Of a DNA stretch of 64,000 nucleotides, positions 8,743-17,413 are shown piece after piece (position 1 is the first letter of the stretch; each line of letters begins with the position of its first letter). This DNA comes from Porticoccus sp. (lineage in GTDB: Bacteria; Pseudomonadota; Gammaproteobacteria; Pseudomonadales; Porticoccaceae): NCBI GenBank assembly GCA_002733125.1, contig NVUM01000004.1, positions 77,357 through 141,356 on the forward strand. The letters run 5' to 3'. The notes below the pieces were generated by a model. It saw only the letters and a list, made by a program, of their open reading frames with translations. It searched no databases and was not told where the DNA came from. The translations under genes were made by a program, and so were the position numbers.

Positions 8743-10302
8743 TCAGCTATATTTTTGATGAAAGTTAATAAACTGACGGGCGGTTAAAGGACGACTGAAC
8801 AGGTAGCCCTGCCCCAGTCTGACACCCTGACTCAATAGCCAGTCCACCTGATGATCGCACTCGACGCCCTCGGCAATAATATCCAGCTTCAATGATTTTG
8901 CCATCTCGATCACATGGACAATGACGCTACTGGTTACCGCCTGGTTTTCAATGGCATCGACAAAGGACTTGTCGATTTTCAGGGCATCCAGCTCAAAACT
9001 TTCCAGATAGGAAAGGCTGGAGTAACCGGTCCCGAAATCATCAATCGCTACCAGATGCCCCCGTTGGCGGAGGGTACGGATCTGCTGCCGCGCCGTGTCG
9101 CTGTCCACCAATGCCCGCTCGGTGATTTCCAGCTTGATGGCTGAAGTAGCCAGCCCGGCGCTTTTCAGCTCGGTTTCAAGGTGGACAAACAGCCGGTCTG
9201 ACTGGAAGTCCTGTGCGGAAAGGTTGAGGTTAATACTGAGATCCGGGCATTGTTTTAGAAGATCGCCCAGCTCGTGAAGGATACCTTGCAGCATCGCCCG
9301 AGCCAAGTCGGTGGCCAACTCGGCCTCCTCGGCGATCGGAATGAAAATGTCCGGGCCGACAACTTCACCGTTGTCACGAGTCCAGCGTGCCAGCGATTCC
9401 GCGCCGAGGCAGCGTCCAGTGGACATGTCCACGATAGGTTGATAGTTGACTCTCAGTTTATTTCTGGTAATTGCATCACGCAATTCGGCGGCCAGGCTGA
9501 GGTGCTGGCGGGAGTAACGCACCACGGCGAATACCCAAAGGGGGATCAGTAGCAGGGCTAATATTCCGGCGGTGATCAGGGTGGGTAGATAGCGTTTCCA
9601 GAACTCACTCATTGGCTGAATGGCGACAATATCGATGGGAAGCAGGGTGCCCAGGGAAAACCGGGAAATCATCTGTTCTGTCGACTGATTGACAGTCATT
9701 CCCTGTTTGAGGCTTTCCAGTGGTGGAAAAATGGCATTGGCGGGCGTCGTGATCATGGGCAGTCTTTCTACCCACAGGCCGGCCATCTGGCCCTTCAGAA
9801 GGTCCACATTCAGTAACAGCCGTGGGTCGATCACCACATCATGGTGCCCAAATCGCATCAGAAACAGCTGTACGCCGCCCACCTCTGTCGCCTCGCTGGG
9901 CCACCAGGCAATAACGCCCGAGTTGTAAATACGGCTGGCTTTGGGTGGTGTGAAAGAGATGCCCTGAATAAACCCGGCACCACAGAGCCGTTTGGCGGCA
10001 CGCCAGTAGCCAATTGCCCGGATGTAGGGGCGCGCGACGGCGACATCCTGCATCATAGCCAGGTGGGCGGTGTTACAGGGATCAGTGGCTTGTTCATTGA
10101 GGGTTTCAAGTAGATTGCGGGCGTCAATAATGGCGTGTTCCGTTTCCTCACCGAGCCGTTGTGACAATTGTTGCAGACGCTGCTCCTCTGTGCCAACGGA
10201 TTCACGCCAGATATACCAGCCGAGCAGCAGTGACAGGGTCAATGCCCCAAGCACTGTAATGGCCAGGATACCAAAAAAGATTTTTTCACGACGTGCCAGC
10301 AT
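8743..10302 (-). CDS. Membrane c-di-GMP phosphodiesterase, CSS-motif + EAL
   Basis: A 519-residue protein with an N-terminal TM helix, a periplasmic segment with paired cysteines resembling the CSS-motif domain of E. coli PdeC-type enzymes, a second TM helix near residue 235, and a cytoplasmic EAL domain. Catalytic elements are intact: GAESLARW (the EAL motif itself reads ESL), INLNLSAQDF, LEITERALV, IDDFGTGYSS, LKIDKSF, AEGVE and GQGYLF. It therefore probably hydrolyses c-di-GMP. In CSS-type enzymes periplasmic disulfide state tunes activity; whether that holds here is inference. It diverges from hemN, so the FNR/ANR box between them could affect both promoters. Confidence 0.85.
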   Translation of the reverse strand: MLARREKIFFGILAITVLGALTLSLLLGWYIWRESVGTEEQRLQQLSQRLGEETEHAIIDARNLLETLNEQATDPCNTAHLAMMQDVAVARPYIRAIGYWRAAKRLCGAGFIQGISFTPPKASRIYNSGVIAWWPSEATEVGGVQLFLMRFGHHDVVIDPRLLLNVDLLKGQMAGLWVERLPMITTPANAIFPPLESLKQGMTVNQSTEQMISRFSLGTLLPIDIVAIQPMSEFWKRYLPTLITAGILALLLIPLWVFAVVRYSRQHLSLAAELRDAITRNKLRVNYQPIVDMSTGRCLGAESLARWTRDNGEVVGPDIFIPIAEEAELATDLARAMLQGILHELGDLLKQCPDLSINLNLSAQDFQSDRLFVHLETELKSAGLATSAIKLEITERALVDSDTARQQIRTLRQRGHLVAIDDFGTGYSSLSYLESFELDALKIDKSFVDAIENQAVTSSVIVHVIEMAKSLKLDIIAEGVECDHQVDWLLSQGVRLGQGYLFSRPLTARQFINFHQKYS

Positions 10303-10405
10303 GGAGGAAACAGACTCATGGGGGGGCGTTACTTTACCAGAGAGTCACCCAAAACGGGTATGGGATGACCATCTTGATGGCAGGGATTGTGGGTTGTCGA
10401 GTGGG

Positions 10406-10447
10406 TTGATCGACATCAACAAGCCGTAGGCAAACCGCTGCTAGGAT
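10406..10447 (+). promoter_or_regulatory. FNR/ANR box and -10 element of hemN
   Basis: TTGATCGACATCAA (10406-10419) is a perfect FNR/ANR palindrome (TTGAT-N4-ATCAA). A -10-like TAGGAT lies at 10442-10447. This puts the box centre about 41.5 bases before the expected start at about 10454, the class II activating position. The site also lies in the divergent EAL gene's upstream region. Confidence 0.85.
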
Positions 10448-10478
10448 CTGTCTTTTCCTCAACAGGTTTTTCAACACC

Positions 10479-11870
10479 GTGAGTTCTGAAAATACGGCTA
10501 TCTGGGATCGTCAGCTGATCGAGCGCTACGACCTGTCTGGCCCCCGTTACACGTCCTACCCCACGGCGCCACAATTCCACGAAGGCTTTGGTGAGGCAGC
10601 GCTGTGTCAGGCGATTGAGCGCAGCAATGCGGCGGGTCGCCCTCTGTCTCTGTATTTTCATATCCCATTCTGCAGTACGGTCTGTTACTACTGTGCGTGT
10701 AACAAGATCATCACGGCCAATCGCAAGCGCGCCTTGCCGTATCTGGAAAGGCTGATCACCGAGGTGGCTTGTCAGGGTGCACTGTTTGATCGTTCCCGGC
10801 CAGTCCATCAGCTGCACTGGGGTGGCGGTACACCCACTTACATCAGTGATGATGAAAAACGCCTGTTGATGGCCGCCACTCGCAAACATTTCAATCTGCT
10901 GGATGATGACAGTGGCGAGTATTCGATCGAGATTCATCCGGGGGATATGGCCGTCAGCACGATCAGCTGTCTGCGGGAGCTGGGCTTTAACCGCCTCAGT
11001 ATGGGGATTCAGGATTTCGATCCCACGGTGCAGCAGGCGGTCAACCGCTTCAATTCTGTGGAGGAAGTGCGTGTGTTAGTGGAGGCGGGCCGCGCCGACG
11101 GTTTCCATTCCATCAGCATGGACCTGATCTACGGTTTGCCCTATCAGAGCTGGGACACTTTTGAACGCACTCTGGACAGTATCATTGAACTCGGGCCAGA
11201 TCGTCTCTCGGTGTTCAATTACGCCCATTTACCCCATCTGTTCAAGGTGCAGAAACAGATCGACGAAAGCGCGCTGCCCAGTGCGGCTGAAAAGCTGTTG
11301 ATGATGGAAAGTATCACCCGGATGCTGCTGAAAGCCGGTTATGTCTATATCGGTATGGATCACTTTGCCCGCCCGGACGACGAGCTGGCGGTGGCCCAGC
11401 GCAATGGTGTGTTGCAGCGCAATTTCCAGGGTTACTCCACCCACGGCGGCTCTGATCTGGTGGCCTTTGGTGTGTCTGCCATCAGCGCCATTGACAATGT
11501 GTTCGCCCAGAACCACAAGCAGATCGAGGATTACCAGGCAGCCATCGACAGCGGCCATCTGCCGGTGGCGCGGGGCTTTGAGCTGAGCCCCGACGACCTG
11601 TTGCGCCAGGCGGTGATCAGGCAATTGATCTGCCACTTTGAGTTGCATTTTGCCGACATCGAGCAACAATTTGACGTCGTGTTCGCCGACTACTTTGCGG
11701 AGGAGTTGCACCAGCTGCGGCCGATGATAGACGATGGCCTGGTGGTCCTCAGCCCGGAGGGCCTCCGGGTAACCCCGGCGGGGCGACTGTTGATTCGCCG
11801 CGTCTGCATGACCTTCGACGCCTATATCAACAAATCCGGGTCGGAAATTCGTTACTCCAAAATTATTTAA
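10479..11870 (+). CDS. hemN: Oxygen-independent coproporphyrinogen III oxidase
   Basis: A radical-SAM enzyme that decarboxylates two propionates of coproporphyrinogen III to make protoporphyrinogen IX without oxygen. The CX3CX2C iron-sulfur motif is in FHIPFCSTVCYYCACN, with GGGTPTY next to it for SAM binding, and the N-terminal SGPRYTSYPTA is specific to true HemN rather than HemW paralogues. Length (463 aa) is close to the E. coli protein. It begins with GTG. The perfect FNR/ANR box upstream implies anaerobic or low-oxygen induction. The many haem proteins encoded at 15.9-20.8 kb would need haem under such conditions. The thiamine operon begins downstream. Confidence 0.95.
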   Translation: MSSENTAIWDRQLIERYDLSGPRYTSYPTAPQFHEGFGEAALCQAIERSNAAGRPLSLYFHIPFCSTVCYYCACNKIITANRKRALPYLERLITEVACQGALFDRSRPVHQLHWGGGTPTYISDDEKRLLMAATRKHFNLLDDDSGEYSIEIHPGDMAVSTISCLRELGFNRLSMGIQDFDPTVQQAVNRFNSVEEVRVLVEAGRADGFHSISMDLIYGLPYQSWDTFERTLDSIIELGPDRLSVFNYAHLPHLFKVQKQIDESALPSAAEKLLMMESITRMLLKAGYVYIGMDHFARPDDELAVAQRNGVLQRNFQGYSTHGGSDLVAFGVSAISAIDNVFAQNHKQIEDYQAAIDSGHLPVARGFELSPDDLLRQAVIRQLICHFELHFADIEQQFDVVFADYFAEELHQLRPMIDDGLVVLSPEGLRVTPAGRLLIRRVCMTFDAYINKSGSEIRYSKII

Positions 11871-11879
11871 GTAAAGCCA

Positions 11880-11907
11880 TTGAGTTGGTAATTGATTCGC
11901 GTAAAAT
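11880..11907 (+). promoter_or_regulatory. Sigma-70-like promoter before the TPP riboswitch
   Basis: TTGAGT and TAAAAT separated by 16 bases, about 30 bases upstream of the riboswitch aptamer and ten bases after the hemN stop. Confidence 0.5.
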
Positions 11908-11939
11908 CGCAATTTCACCTGCACAAAGCAGATGAATTT

Positions 11940-12021
11940 TCCTAAGGGGCGGCGCAAGCCTGAGACATCCTCGGATGAACCCTTTGAACCTGATCCGGAT
12001 AGTACCGGCGTAGGGATAGGA
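11940..12021 (+). promoter_or_regulatory. TPP riboswitch (THI box)
   Basis: The conserved aptamer core is present in order: GGGGCGGC, CTGAGA, then ACCCTTTGAACCTGATCCGG (11979-11998), and CCGGCGTAGGG. TCCTA (11940-11944) and TAGGA (12017-12021) can close P1. It lies 64 bases upstream of the TonB receptor start. A CCTC stretch downstream could pair with the receptor's GAGG ribosome-binding site, so translational control is possible (inference). It marks the following genes as thiamine-related. Confidence 0.97.
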
Positions 12022-12085
12022 CGCAAAAGTTACCGTTCACTCCTCCCATATCCGGGTCTCTTTAACAATGTTAATGAGGCTCATC

Positions 12086-14272
12086 ATGATAGACCTGTTT
12101 CGAAAAATGCCATTACTGGCATTTGCCTGCCTGCTTTCCGGCGTTGTGCTTGCTACAGAACCCGAGGGTCCTGAGGGCACAGTAGCCGGGACCGAGACCA
12201 CCATAGAGACGTTATCCGCTGAAACCATTCAGGAAGTGGTGGTGACTGCCCAGTTTCGCGATGTATCCGTGCTGGATACCGGCAACAGTATCAGCATCCT
12301 CGACAGTCAGCAGATTGAACGCCGTCAGGCCCGTCACCTGGATCAGCTCCTGAATCTGGTTCCGAATGTGAATTTTTCCAGCGGCGCATCGCGGGGCAAG
12401 TTTATCCAGATCCGTGGTATCGGCGAGCGCAGTCAGTTTATCGAGCCGCTGAATCCTTCAGTAGGGCTGCTGATTGACGGGATTGATTTCAGTGGTATCG
12501 GCGGTGCGGCAACAACCCTCGATTTGCGTCAGGTTGAAGTGTTGCGTGGTCCCCAGGGCACCCTCTACGGTGCCAACGCGCTGGCGGGGTTGATCAACAT
12601 GAAATCAAATAATCCCTCCGACGTATTTGAAGGCCACATTGAAACCTCTATTGCCGAATACGAAACCCGCACCACCAGCGCAGTATTGAGTGGACCGATT
12701 GCCGATAATCTGGGCTACCGTCTGGCCGTGCAGGGTCACCGCAGTGACGGCTATATCGATAACGAATTTCTCAATCGCAAGGATACCAGCAACATTGATG
12801 AGCTCACCGCCCGGGGCAAGCTGCACTGGCGAGTCAGCGACCGGTTGCAGCTGAACTTTACCGGTTTCTACGTGGATGCGGACAACGGTTATGATGCCTT
12901 TTCGCTGGATAACACCCGCAAGACGCTCTCCGATCAGCCGGGTAACGACCGCCAGGAGTCCACGGCCTTTGCGGTTGAGAGTATCTGGCAGGCCTCCGAG
13001 CAGTTTGAGGTGGTCGGACTGGTCAGTTATGCCGATAGCAACCTTGAATACAGCTATGATGAGGACTGGAGCTTTGCGGCTATCTGTGATGGTCTGCCCT
13101 GCGAGGGTTGGGCCTATTCCTCTTTTGATCGCTACCAGCGCAGCCGCTATAACGGCAGCATGGACCTCAAGCTGGTTTCCAGTGAAGCGGGACGTCTTTT
13201 CAATGGTGCCAGCGACTGGGTGCTGGGCATTTATTACCGCAGGCAGAATGAGTCGCTGCTGCGCGAATACACCTATGCCGACGGTGATTTCAACAGTGAT
13301 TTTGACACCCGCAACCGGGCTGTCTACGGTCAGTTGGACACCCGGCTCAGCGACCGTTTAAAGCTGGTCAGCGGGGCGCGAATCGAGTTTCGCCGTGCCG
13401 ATTATCTGGACAGCGAGGGGGTTAGTCACAATACCAGTGAAAGACTCTGGGGTGGCCGTCTGGCTCTGGAATACAGTCTGACGCCGGAAACCCTGCTTTA
13501 TGGTCTGGTCTCCCGGGGTTACAAGGCCGGTGGGGTCAACAGCAACCCTGAACTGGACCCCGGTGCGCGGGATTTTGATACCGAATATATGTGGAATATT
13601 GAAACCGGCATCAAGGGTGACTGGCTGGATCGCACCCTGCAGGTTCAACTGGCACTGTTTTATCAAATGCGCCGGGATATGCAGGTCAAGCAGTCACTGG
13701 TCAAGCCGATTACCGGTGATCTGTGCCCCTGCAGTTTTATTGACACGTTTGATAATGCGTCCAAAGGTCGCAATTACGGCCTTGAGCTGATGTTTGACTG
13801 GCTGGTGGTGGACGATGTTCAGGTCTACGGCAGTCTCGGCCTGCTCCGTGCAACCTACCAGGATTTTGAAAGCTTCAGTCATGTGGATGCCGATCCGGAA
13901 AACAATGTGGCGGTCGATCTCGATGGCCGGGAACAGGCCCATGCGCCTTCCTATCAGTTTTCCCTGGGGGTCGAAGTGGCCTTAACCGGGCGGATGTCGG
14001 CAGCACTGGAAATGGAAGGCAAGCAGCAGTTCTATTTGTCCCCGCGGCACAATGCCAGGTCAAACCGCTACGAGCTGTTCAATGCCCGGCTTGAGTACCG
14101 GGTACAGCAGTGGGATTTCATACTGTGGGGACGTAATCTCACAGATCGGGATGTGATCGTTCGCGGCTTTGGTGGCTTCGGCAATGACCCCCGCAATTTT
14201 TATCAGACTGAACCCTACTATCAATATGGTGAGCCACGCATCGTTGGCGCCACCGCCAAATACCGTTTTTAA
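12086..14272 (+). CDS. TonB-dependent outer-membrane receptor, probably for thiamine or a precursor
   Basis: A 728-residue outer-membrane receptor. After a signal peptide (PLLAFACLLSGVVLA) comes a TonB-box-like EVVVTAQFRD, a plug domain (ISILDSQQIERRQ, QIRGIGERSQF, VEVLRGPQGTLYGANALAG) and a beta-barrel ending in an aromatic-terminal strand (VGATAKYRF). The start at 12086 is preferred over the ORF-track start at 12068 because TGAGG lies at correct spacing before it. Direct control by the TPP riboswitch and the following PnuT, YkoF-like and kinase genes imply that it imports thiamine or a pyrimidine/thiazole precursor. Substrate specificity cannot be read from sequence. Confidence 0.88.
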   Translation: MIDLFRKMPLLAFACLLSGVVLATEPEGPEGTVAGTETTIETLSAETIQEVVVTAQFRDVSVLDTGNSISILDSQQIERRQARHLDQLLNLVPNVNFSSGASRGKFIQIRGIGERSQFIEPLNPSVGLLIDGIDFSGIGGAATTLDLRQVEVLRGPQGTLYGANALAGLINMKSNNPSDVFEGHIETSIAEYETRTTSAVLSGPIADNLGYRLAVQGHRSDGYIDNEFLNRKDTSNIDELTARGKLHWRVSDRLQLNFTGFYVDADNGYDAFSLDNTRKTLSDQPGNDRQESTAFAVESIWQASEQFEVVGLVSYADSNLEYSYDEDWSFAAICDGLPCEGWAYSSFDRYQRSRYNGSMDLKLVSSEAGRLFNGASDWVLGIYYRRQNESLLREYTYADGDFNSDFDTRNRAVYGQLDTRLSDRLKLVSGARIEFRRADYLDSEGVSHNTSERLWGGRLALEYSLTPETLLYGLVSRGYKAGGVNSNPELDPGARDFDTEYMWNIETGIKGDWLDRTLQVQLALFYQMRRDMQVKQSLVKPITGDLCPCSFIDTFDNASKGRNYGLELMFDWLVVDDVQVYGSLGLLRATYQDFESFSHVDADPENNVAVDLDGREQAHAPSYQFSLGVEVALTGRMSAALEMEGKQQFYLSPRHNARSNRYELFNARLEYRVQQWDFILWGRNLTDRDVIVRGFGGFGNDPRNFYQTEPYYQYGEPRIVGATAKYRF

Positions 14273-14299
14273 GGGCATTGCCCCAGGGAGATTTGCCGT

Positions 14300-14548
14300 A
14301 TGCAGGTGACCATTGATGTCAGTATGTATCCCAACCGGGAGGACTTTATTCCGCCGATCAAAGGGTTTATCGAGAAGATTAACCACTATCCGGGGCTTGA
14401 GGTACAGACCTTTCCCACCAGTACGGTGGTGCAGGGTGAATACCAGGCGGCCATGCAGGCGGTACAGGACACCATCGCCGCCTGCCGTGAGGAATTCGGC
14501 ATGGCGGTGTATGTGCTCAAGGTGATTCCCGGATACGAGGCACTCTGA
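14300..14548 (+). CDS. Small YkoF/MTH1187-like thiamine-related binding protein
   Basis: An 82-residue protein with a single ferredoxin-like-fold domain resembling the thiamine/HMP-binding YkoF and MTH1187 (YqgV) families: VTIDVSMYPN at the N-terminus, FPTSTVVQGEYQ in the middle, and a second strand VYVLKVIPGY. A GGGAG ribosome-binding site precedes the ATG. It sits between the receptor and the permease in the TPP-controlled operon and its stop codon abuts the pnuT start. It has no signal peptide, so it acts in the cytoplasm, perhaps binding a thiamine precursor. The role is inference from fold family and operon. Confidence 0.7.
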   Translation: MQVTIDVSMYPNREDFIPPIKGFIEKINHYPGLEVQTFPTSTVVQGEYQAAMQAVQDTIAACREEFGMAVYVLKVIPGYEAL

Positions 14549-15163
14549 ATGTCGGACTGGTTGAGCCTGGAAGCACTGGCGGTGGTTTTTTCATTGGCCT
14601 ATCTCGTGCTGGCGATGCGAGAGAACAGCCTGTGCTGGTTTTGTGCTTTTTTTGGCACGGCTATTTATATCTGGGTGTTCGGCGGTGTCAGCCTCTACAT
14701 GGGCTCGTTGCTGCACGTCTATTATCTGGTGATGGCGGTATATGGGTGGTATCAGTGGCGTCGCGGTGGTGTCGGACATCGCGGCGTCAAAATATCCCGA
14801 TGGGGGCTAACGCAACACTTGTATGCGTTGCTCGCTGTTGTGCTGGCCTCCGCCGTGTCCGGCCACCTGCTGTCCCAACACACCGATGCCCACTTGCCCT
14901 ATCTGGACTCCTTCACTACCTGGGGTGGGGTGCTGACCACGGTGATGGTGGCCCGCAAGATTCTGGAAAACTGGCTCTACTGGATTGTCGTCGACGGTGC
15001 ATCGATTTACCTTTATCTGGATCGTGAGCTCTACCTCACGGCCGGCCTGTTTGCTGTTTATCTGGTGCTGGTCGTACTCGGTTTTATCCGCTGGAGAAAA
15101 CATTACCTTGAACAGCCAATCACTGAGCGACGGCAAGAGTTTGCTGCACCAGACGTTATCTGA
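14549..15163 (+). CDS. pnuT: PnuC-family thiamine permease (PnuT-like)
   Basis: A 204-residue inner-membrane protein with about seven hydrophobic segments. Typical PnuC features are the motif YGWYQWRRGG and the Trp-rich start of the last helices (ENWLYWIVVDGASIYLYL). PnuC members carry nicotinamide riboside, but members inside TPP-riboswitch operons (PnuT) carry thiamine by facilitated diffusion with trapping by phosphorylation. The downstream kinase would supply this trapping step. The ATG directly follows the stop of the YkoF-like gene, and the 3' end overlaps the kinase gene by 56 bases. Confidence 0.85.
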   Translation: MSDWLSLEALAVVFSLAYLVLAMRENSLCWFCAFFGTAIYIWVFGGVSLYMGSLLHVYYLVMAVYGWYQWRRGGVGHRGVKISRWGLTQHLYALLAVVLASAVSGHLLSQHTDAHLPYLDSFTTWGGVLTTVMVARKILENWLYWIVVDGASIYLYLDRELYLTAGLFAVYLVLVVLGFIRWRKHYLEQPITERRQEFAAPDVI

Positions 15164-15875
15164 ATGGCGGCGCTGGGAAGTCTGTCTGCCAGGTAAACCG
15201 CGTCTGGTAAAACCCATGTCCGGCGGTATGACCAACCTGTCTTTTCTGGTGGAAAGTGGTTCCAGGCGGGCCGTGGTGAGAGTCAATACGCCGCACAGCA
15301 AAGTGTTGGGGATTGACCGCGAAAGGGAAGAGACACTGCTTCGCCTGTTGCAGTCCACCGGTTATGTACCCAAGCTGCTTTATGTGACCGGCGAGGTGCT
15401 GGTGACGGAATTTGTCGACGGACGAGTATGGGATGCGGGGACGGTTGATAACGATCATCGGCTAAACCGGCAACTGGTACCCCTGCTCGAAAAAATCCAG
15501 GCGTTTCCCAAACCGGCTACAGCCAGCCGTTTCAGTTATTTGAATCATTGTCGACACTACCTTGCCCAGCTGGCCGTTCGCCCCGCGGCGGCAGATGCAA
15601 TCGAAGAGCATGCCGCAGCTATTGATGCGGGTTCCTGGCAACCGGTCATCTGTCACCATGACCTGATACCGGAAAATATCATCGATACGGATCGTGGCCC
15701 GGTGATACTGGATTGGGAATATGCCGCCTGGGGGCACCCTGCCATGGATCTGATACGGCTGGGTGTTGTTGAAAGCCATCACAGCGCCGAGGATCGCCTC
15801 AAACTACGGGATCTCCAGCGCGGCATGGACGCTCTCTGGATGGCGCTGACGGATCAGTTGGCGGGTGTTGTTTAA
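15108..15875 (+). CDS. Thiamine kinase-like aminoglycoside-phosphotransferase-fold kinase
   Basis: A kinase of the APH/choline-kinase fold. The catalytic loop is CHHDLIPENI (Brenner motif with Asp and Asn) and the metal-binding motif is ILDWEYAAWG. An N-terminal MSGGMTNLSFLV is the nucleotide loop of ThiK/LicA-type kinases. The ORF track begins at 14985 within pnuT; a TTG at 15108 behind GGAG gives a 255-residue protein that starts just before the conserved region. In this operon it probably phosphorylates imported thiamine to thiamine phosphate, trapping it in the cell. The alternative, choline or another small alcohol, is less likely given the riboswitch. Confidence 0.8.
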   Translation: MNSQSLSDGKSLLHQTLSEWRRWEVCLPGKPRLVKPMSGGMTNLSFLVESGSRRAVVRVNTPHSKVLGIDREREETLLRLLQSTGYVPKLLYVTGEVLVTEFVDGRVWDAGTVDNDHRLNRQLVPLLEKIQAFPKPATASRFSYLNHCRHYLAQLAVRPAAADAIEEHAAAIDAGSWQPVICHHDLIPENIIDTDRGPVILDWEYAAWGHPAMDLIRLGVVESHHSAEDRLKLRDLQRGMDALWMALTDQLAGVV

Positions 15876-15907
15876 ACCTGGGGATTATTGAGCATTCGGC
15901 CACCATG

Positions 15908-15936
15908 CCGCCTGATCCGTCCGGGAGCTCAGGCGG
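15908..15936. terminator. Hairpin between the thiamine kinase and globin genes
   Basis: CCGCCTGA/TCAGGCGG stem with a 13-base loop, overlapping the globin stop codon. It lies between convergent operons and could slow both polymerases, but no T-tract follows on either side. Confidence 0.4.
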
Positions 15937-16348
15937 AGACCTCCTTGTGAGCCGCCGCAATCATGGTGGATGCGAGGATGCCGTAAGCGACTATCCATGC
16001 TTCCTTTACGTCCTCGGTAAAGCCGTCGCCAAGGCCGGTTTGCAGGGTTTCTATCAGCGCACTGCCGACGGTATCGTAATGGGCGTCCTCAACTCCGTAG
16101 GCGAGATGACGCTTGCCCATGGCTTCCACTACGGGCACCAGTTCGTCGAGTCGATCCAGCATGCGCACCGCAGCACCGATCATTTCCATCAGCTTTTTGC
16201 CCTGCTCCCTCATATTTCCCTTGAACAGGGGTTTCAGGGTCGGATCAGCGGCAAACAGGTTGTTGTAGAACAGCGAGGCTGCGGTATCGGCAATCGGTTC
16301 CACCTTGGCCCAGGAGGTTTTGCAGGCATGTATTTGCTCGGGTGTCAT
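15929..16348 (-). CDS. Single-domain bacterial haemoglobin
   Basis: A 139-residue globin of the flavohaemoglobin/Vitreoscilla type without a reductase domain. The proximal His is in GKRHLAYGV, a distal Gln in REQGKKL, and the B10 Tyr in LFYNNLF, a combination used by NO-dioxygenating globins. It is last in a five-gene minus-strand operon, 11 bases after the monohaem cytochrome. It lacks a signal peptide, so it is cytoplasmic. An external reductase would be needed to recycle its haem; the NAD(P)H-linked reductase at the head of the operon is a natural but untested candidate. NO detoxification or oxygen buffering are both possible. Confidence 0.88.
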   Translation of the reverse strand: MTPEQIHACKTSWAKVEPIADTAASLFYNNLFAADPTLKPLFKGNMREQGKKLMEMIGAAVRMLDRLDELVPVVEAMGKRHLAYGVEDAHYDTVGSALIETLQTGLGDGFTEDVKEAWIVAYGILASTMIAAAHKEVSA

Positions 16349-16359
16349 GGATATATCCT

Positions 16360-16728
16360 CTATTGTGGTTGGGTGGCCAGCTGCGAAAGCATATAGCTGA
16401 CCGCCTGTGCCATTTGTTCATCGGTTAATGTTGAACCACCGCGGGCGGGCATCAGCCCGTAACCTTCGGTAGCATGTTTAACAAGGGTTTCCTCTCCCTG
16501 TCTGATTCTGGGTGCCCACATTCTGTCGTTGCCGATAATGGGCGCGCCGTTGATGCCCGATGCGTGGCAGACGCGACAGTTGGCTTTTACCAGTGGTTCA
16601 CCGGGGTGGGCCGAAGGTGGTGCCTGCCTGTCAGGTGTACTGCCGTCGACGGATGAGTCCGGCTTGTCGGAGCAGGCCGACAAGCCGAGACAAAGAACAG
16701 CAGCGATCACACATTTTTTGTTAAACAT
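16360..16728 (-). CDS. Monohaem c-type cytochrome lipoprotein
   Basis: A 122-residue class I cytochrome c. The N-terminal signal ends in the lipobox LSAC, so the protein is lipid-anchored in the periplasm. The single haem site is NCRVCHASG, and the probable axial Met lies in YGLMPARGG, resembling cytochrome c5. It is fourth in the redox operon, 30 bases after the Tll0287-like gene. It probably shuttles electrons between the multihaem cytochrome and a terminal partner, an inference from operon position. Confidence 0.85.
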   Translation of the reverse strand: MFNKKCVIAAVLCLGLSACSDKPDSSVDGSTPDRQAPPSAHPGEPLVKANCRVCHASGINGAPIIGNDRMWAPRIRQGEETLVKHATEGYGLMPARGGSTLTDEQMAQAVSYMLSQLATQPQ

Positions 16729-16758
16729 AGGACCACCAGACTCAGAAATTCCGATCAG

Positions 16759-17343
16759 TTAAAGGGGGACGCGAATAACCACCCCCCCCATCACGTCGCC
16801 GATATCGAAGTCGGTTCTGGGGGAGTCCTTGTGATCGTTATGGCAGGTTGTGCAGGCGGGGGAGACGGCAACATCGGGATATACCGCCGTAAAGTAGGTC
16901 ACGTCACCCAGCTTTTCCTCGCCGTAGAAGTTTTCACCGGGATTGTCCACGGTGTATTGCAGGCCCTCTTCTTCAAGGGGGGTCTTGGGTGCATTCTGCT
17001 TGTTGATAGGCCACAGGGATTGCAGTGAGTAGGTGAATTCATCGGTCACTTCCGCGACGGCCTCTGAGCCTGCCCGGAACATCTGTGCCGGCAGTAATGC
17101 CCCGTTTTCTATTTCCTTCCAGTGTTCATCTGGCTTGATGGCACCCGCGCCATTGGGTCCCAGGCGCTGAATGATCAATTTGGTGTAGTTGGCCCTGTCG
17201 GCATTCATGACCGCAAACAGTGAGTCAGTATAGAGTTTCGGCGGTATGCCGGCCTTTGCTGGTGGTGTTTCATTGCAGGCGGTAATAACAAGGCTACTGG
17301 CGAGCAGTGTAGTCATGATGGCTATTTTTTTGACGTGTTTCAT
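16759..17343 (-). CDS. Tll0287-like (DUF3365) haem-binding lipoprotein
   Basis: A 194-residue exported lipoprotein (signal ending LVITAC). The central and C-terminal parts fit the Tll0287-like family: AQMFRAGSEAVAE, a CTTCHNDHKDSPRTDF c-type haem site, and the terminal DVMGGVVIRVPL. Family members bind one haem c in a PAS-like fold and are proposed redox or gas sensors. Here it stands between an 11-haem and a monohaem cytochrome, consistent with periplasmic electron transfer or sensing. A 70-base gap separates it from the multihaem gene. Confidence 0.82.
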   Translation of the reverse strand: MKHVKKIAIMTTLLASSLVITACNETPPAKAGIPPKLYTDSLFAVMNADRANYTKLIIQRLGPNGAGAIKPDEHWKEIENGALLPAQMFRAGSEAVAEVTDEFTYSLQSLWPINKQNAPKTPLEEEGLQYTVDNPGENFYGEEKLGDVTYFTAVYPDVAVSPACTTCHNDHKDSPRTDFDIGDVMGGVVIRVPL

Positions 17344-17413
17344 GGTGAATTCCTCGTGGTTTCAGAGTAATGACATGGGGGGTGGGTTGTGGTGGTTACA
17401 GCCGTGAATTGCA

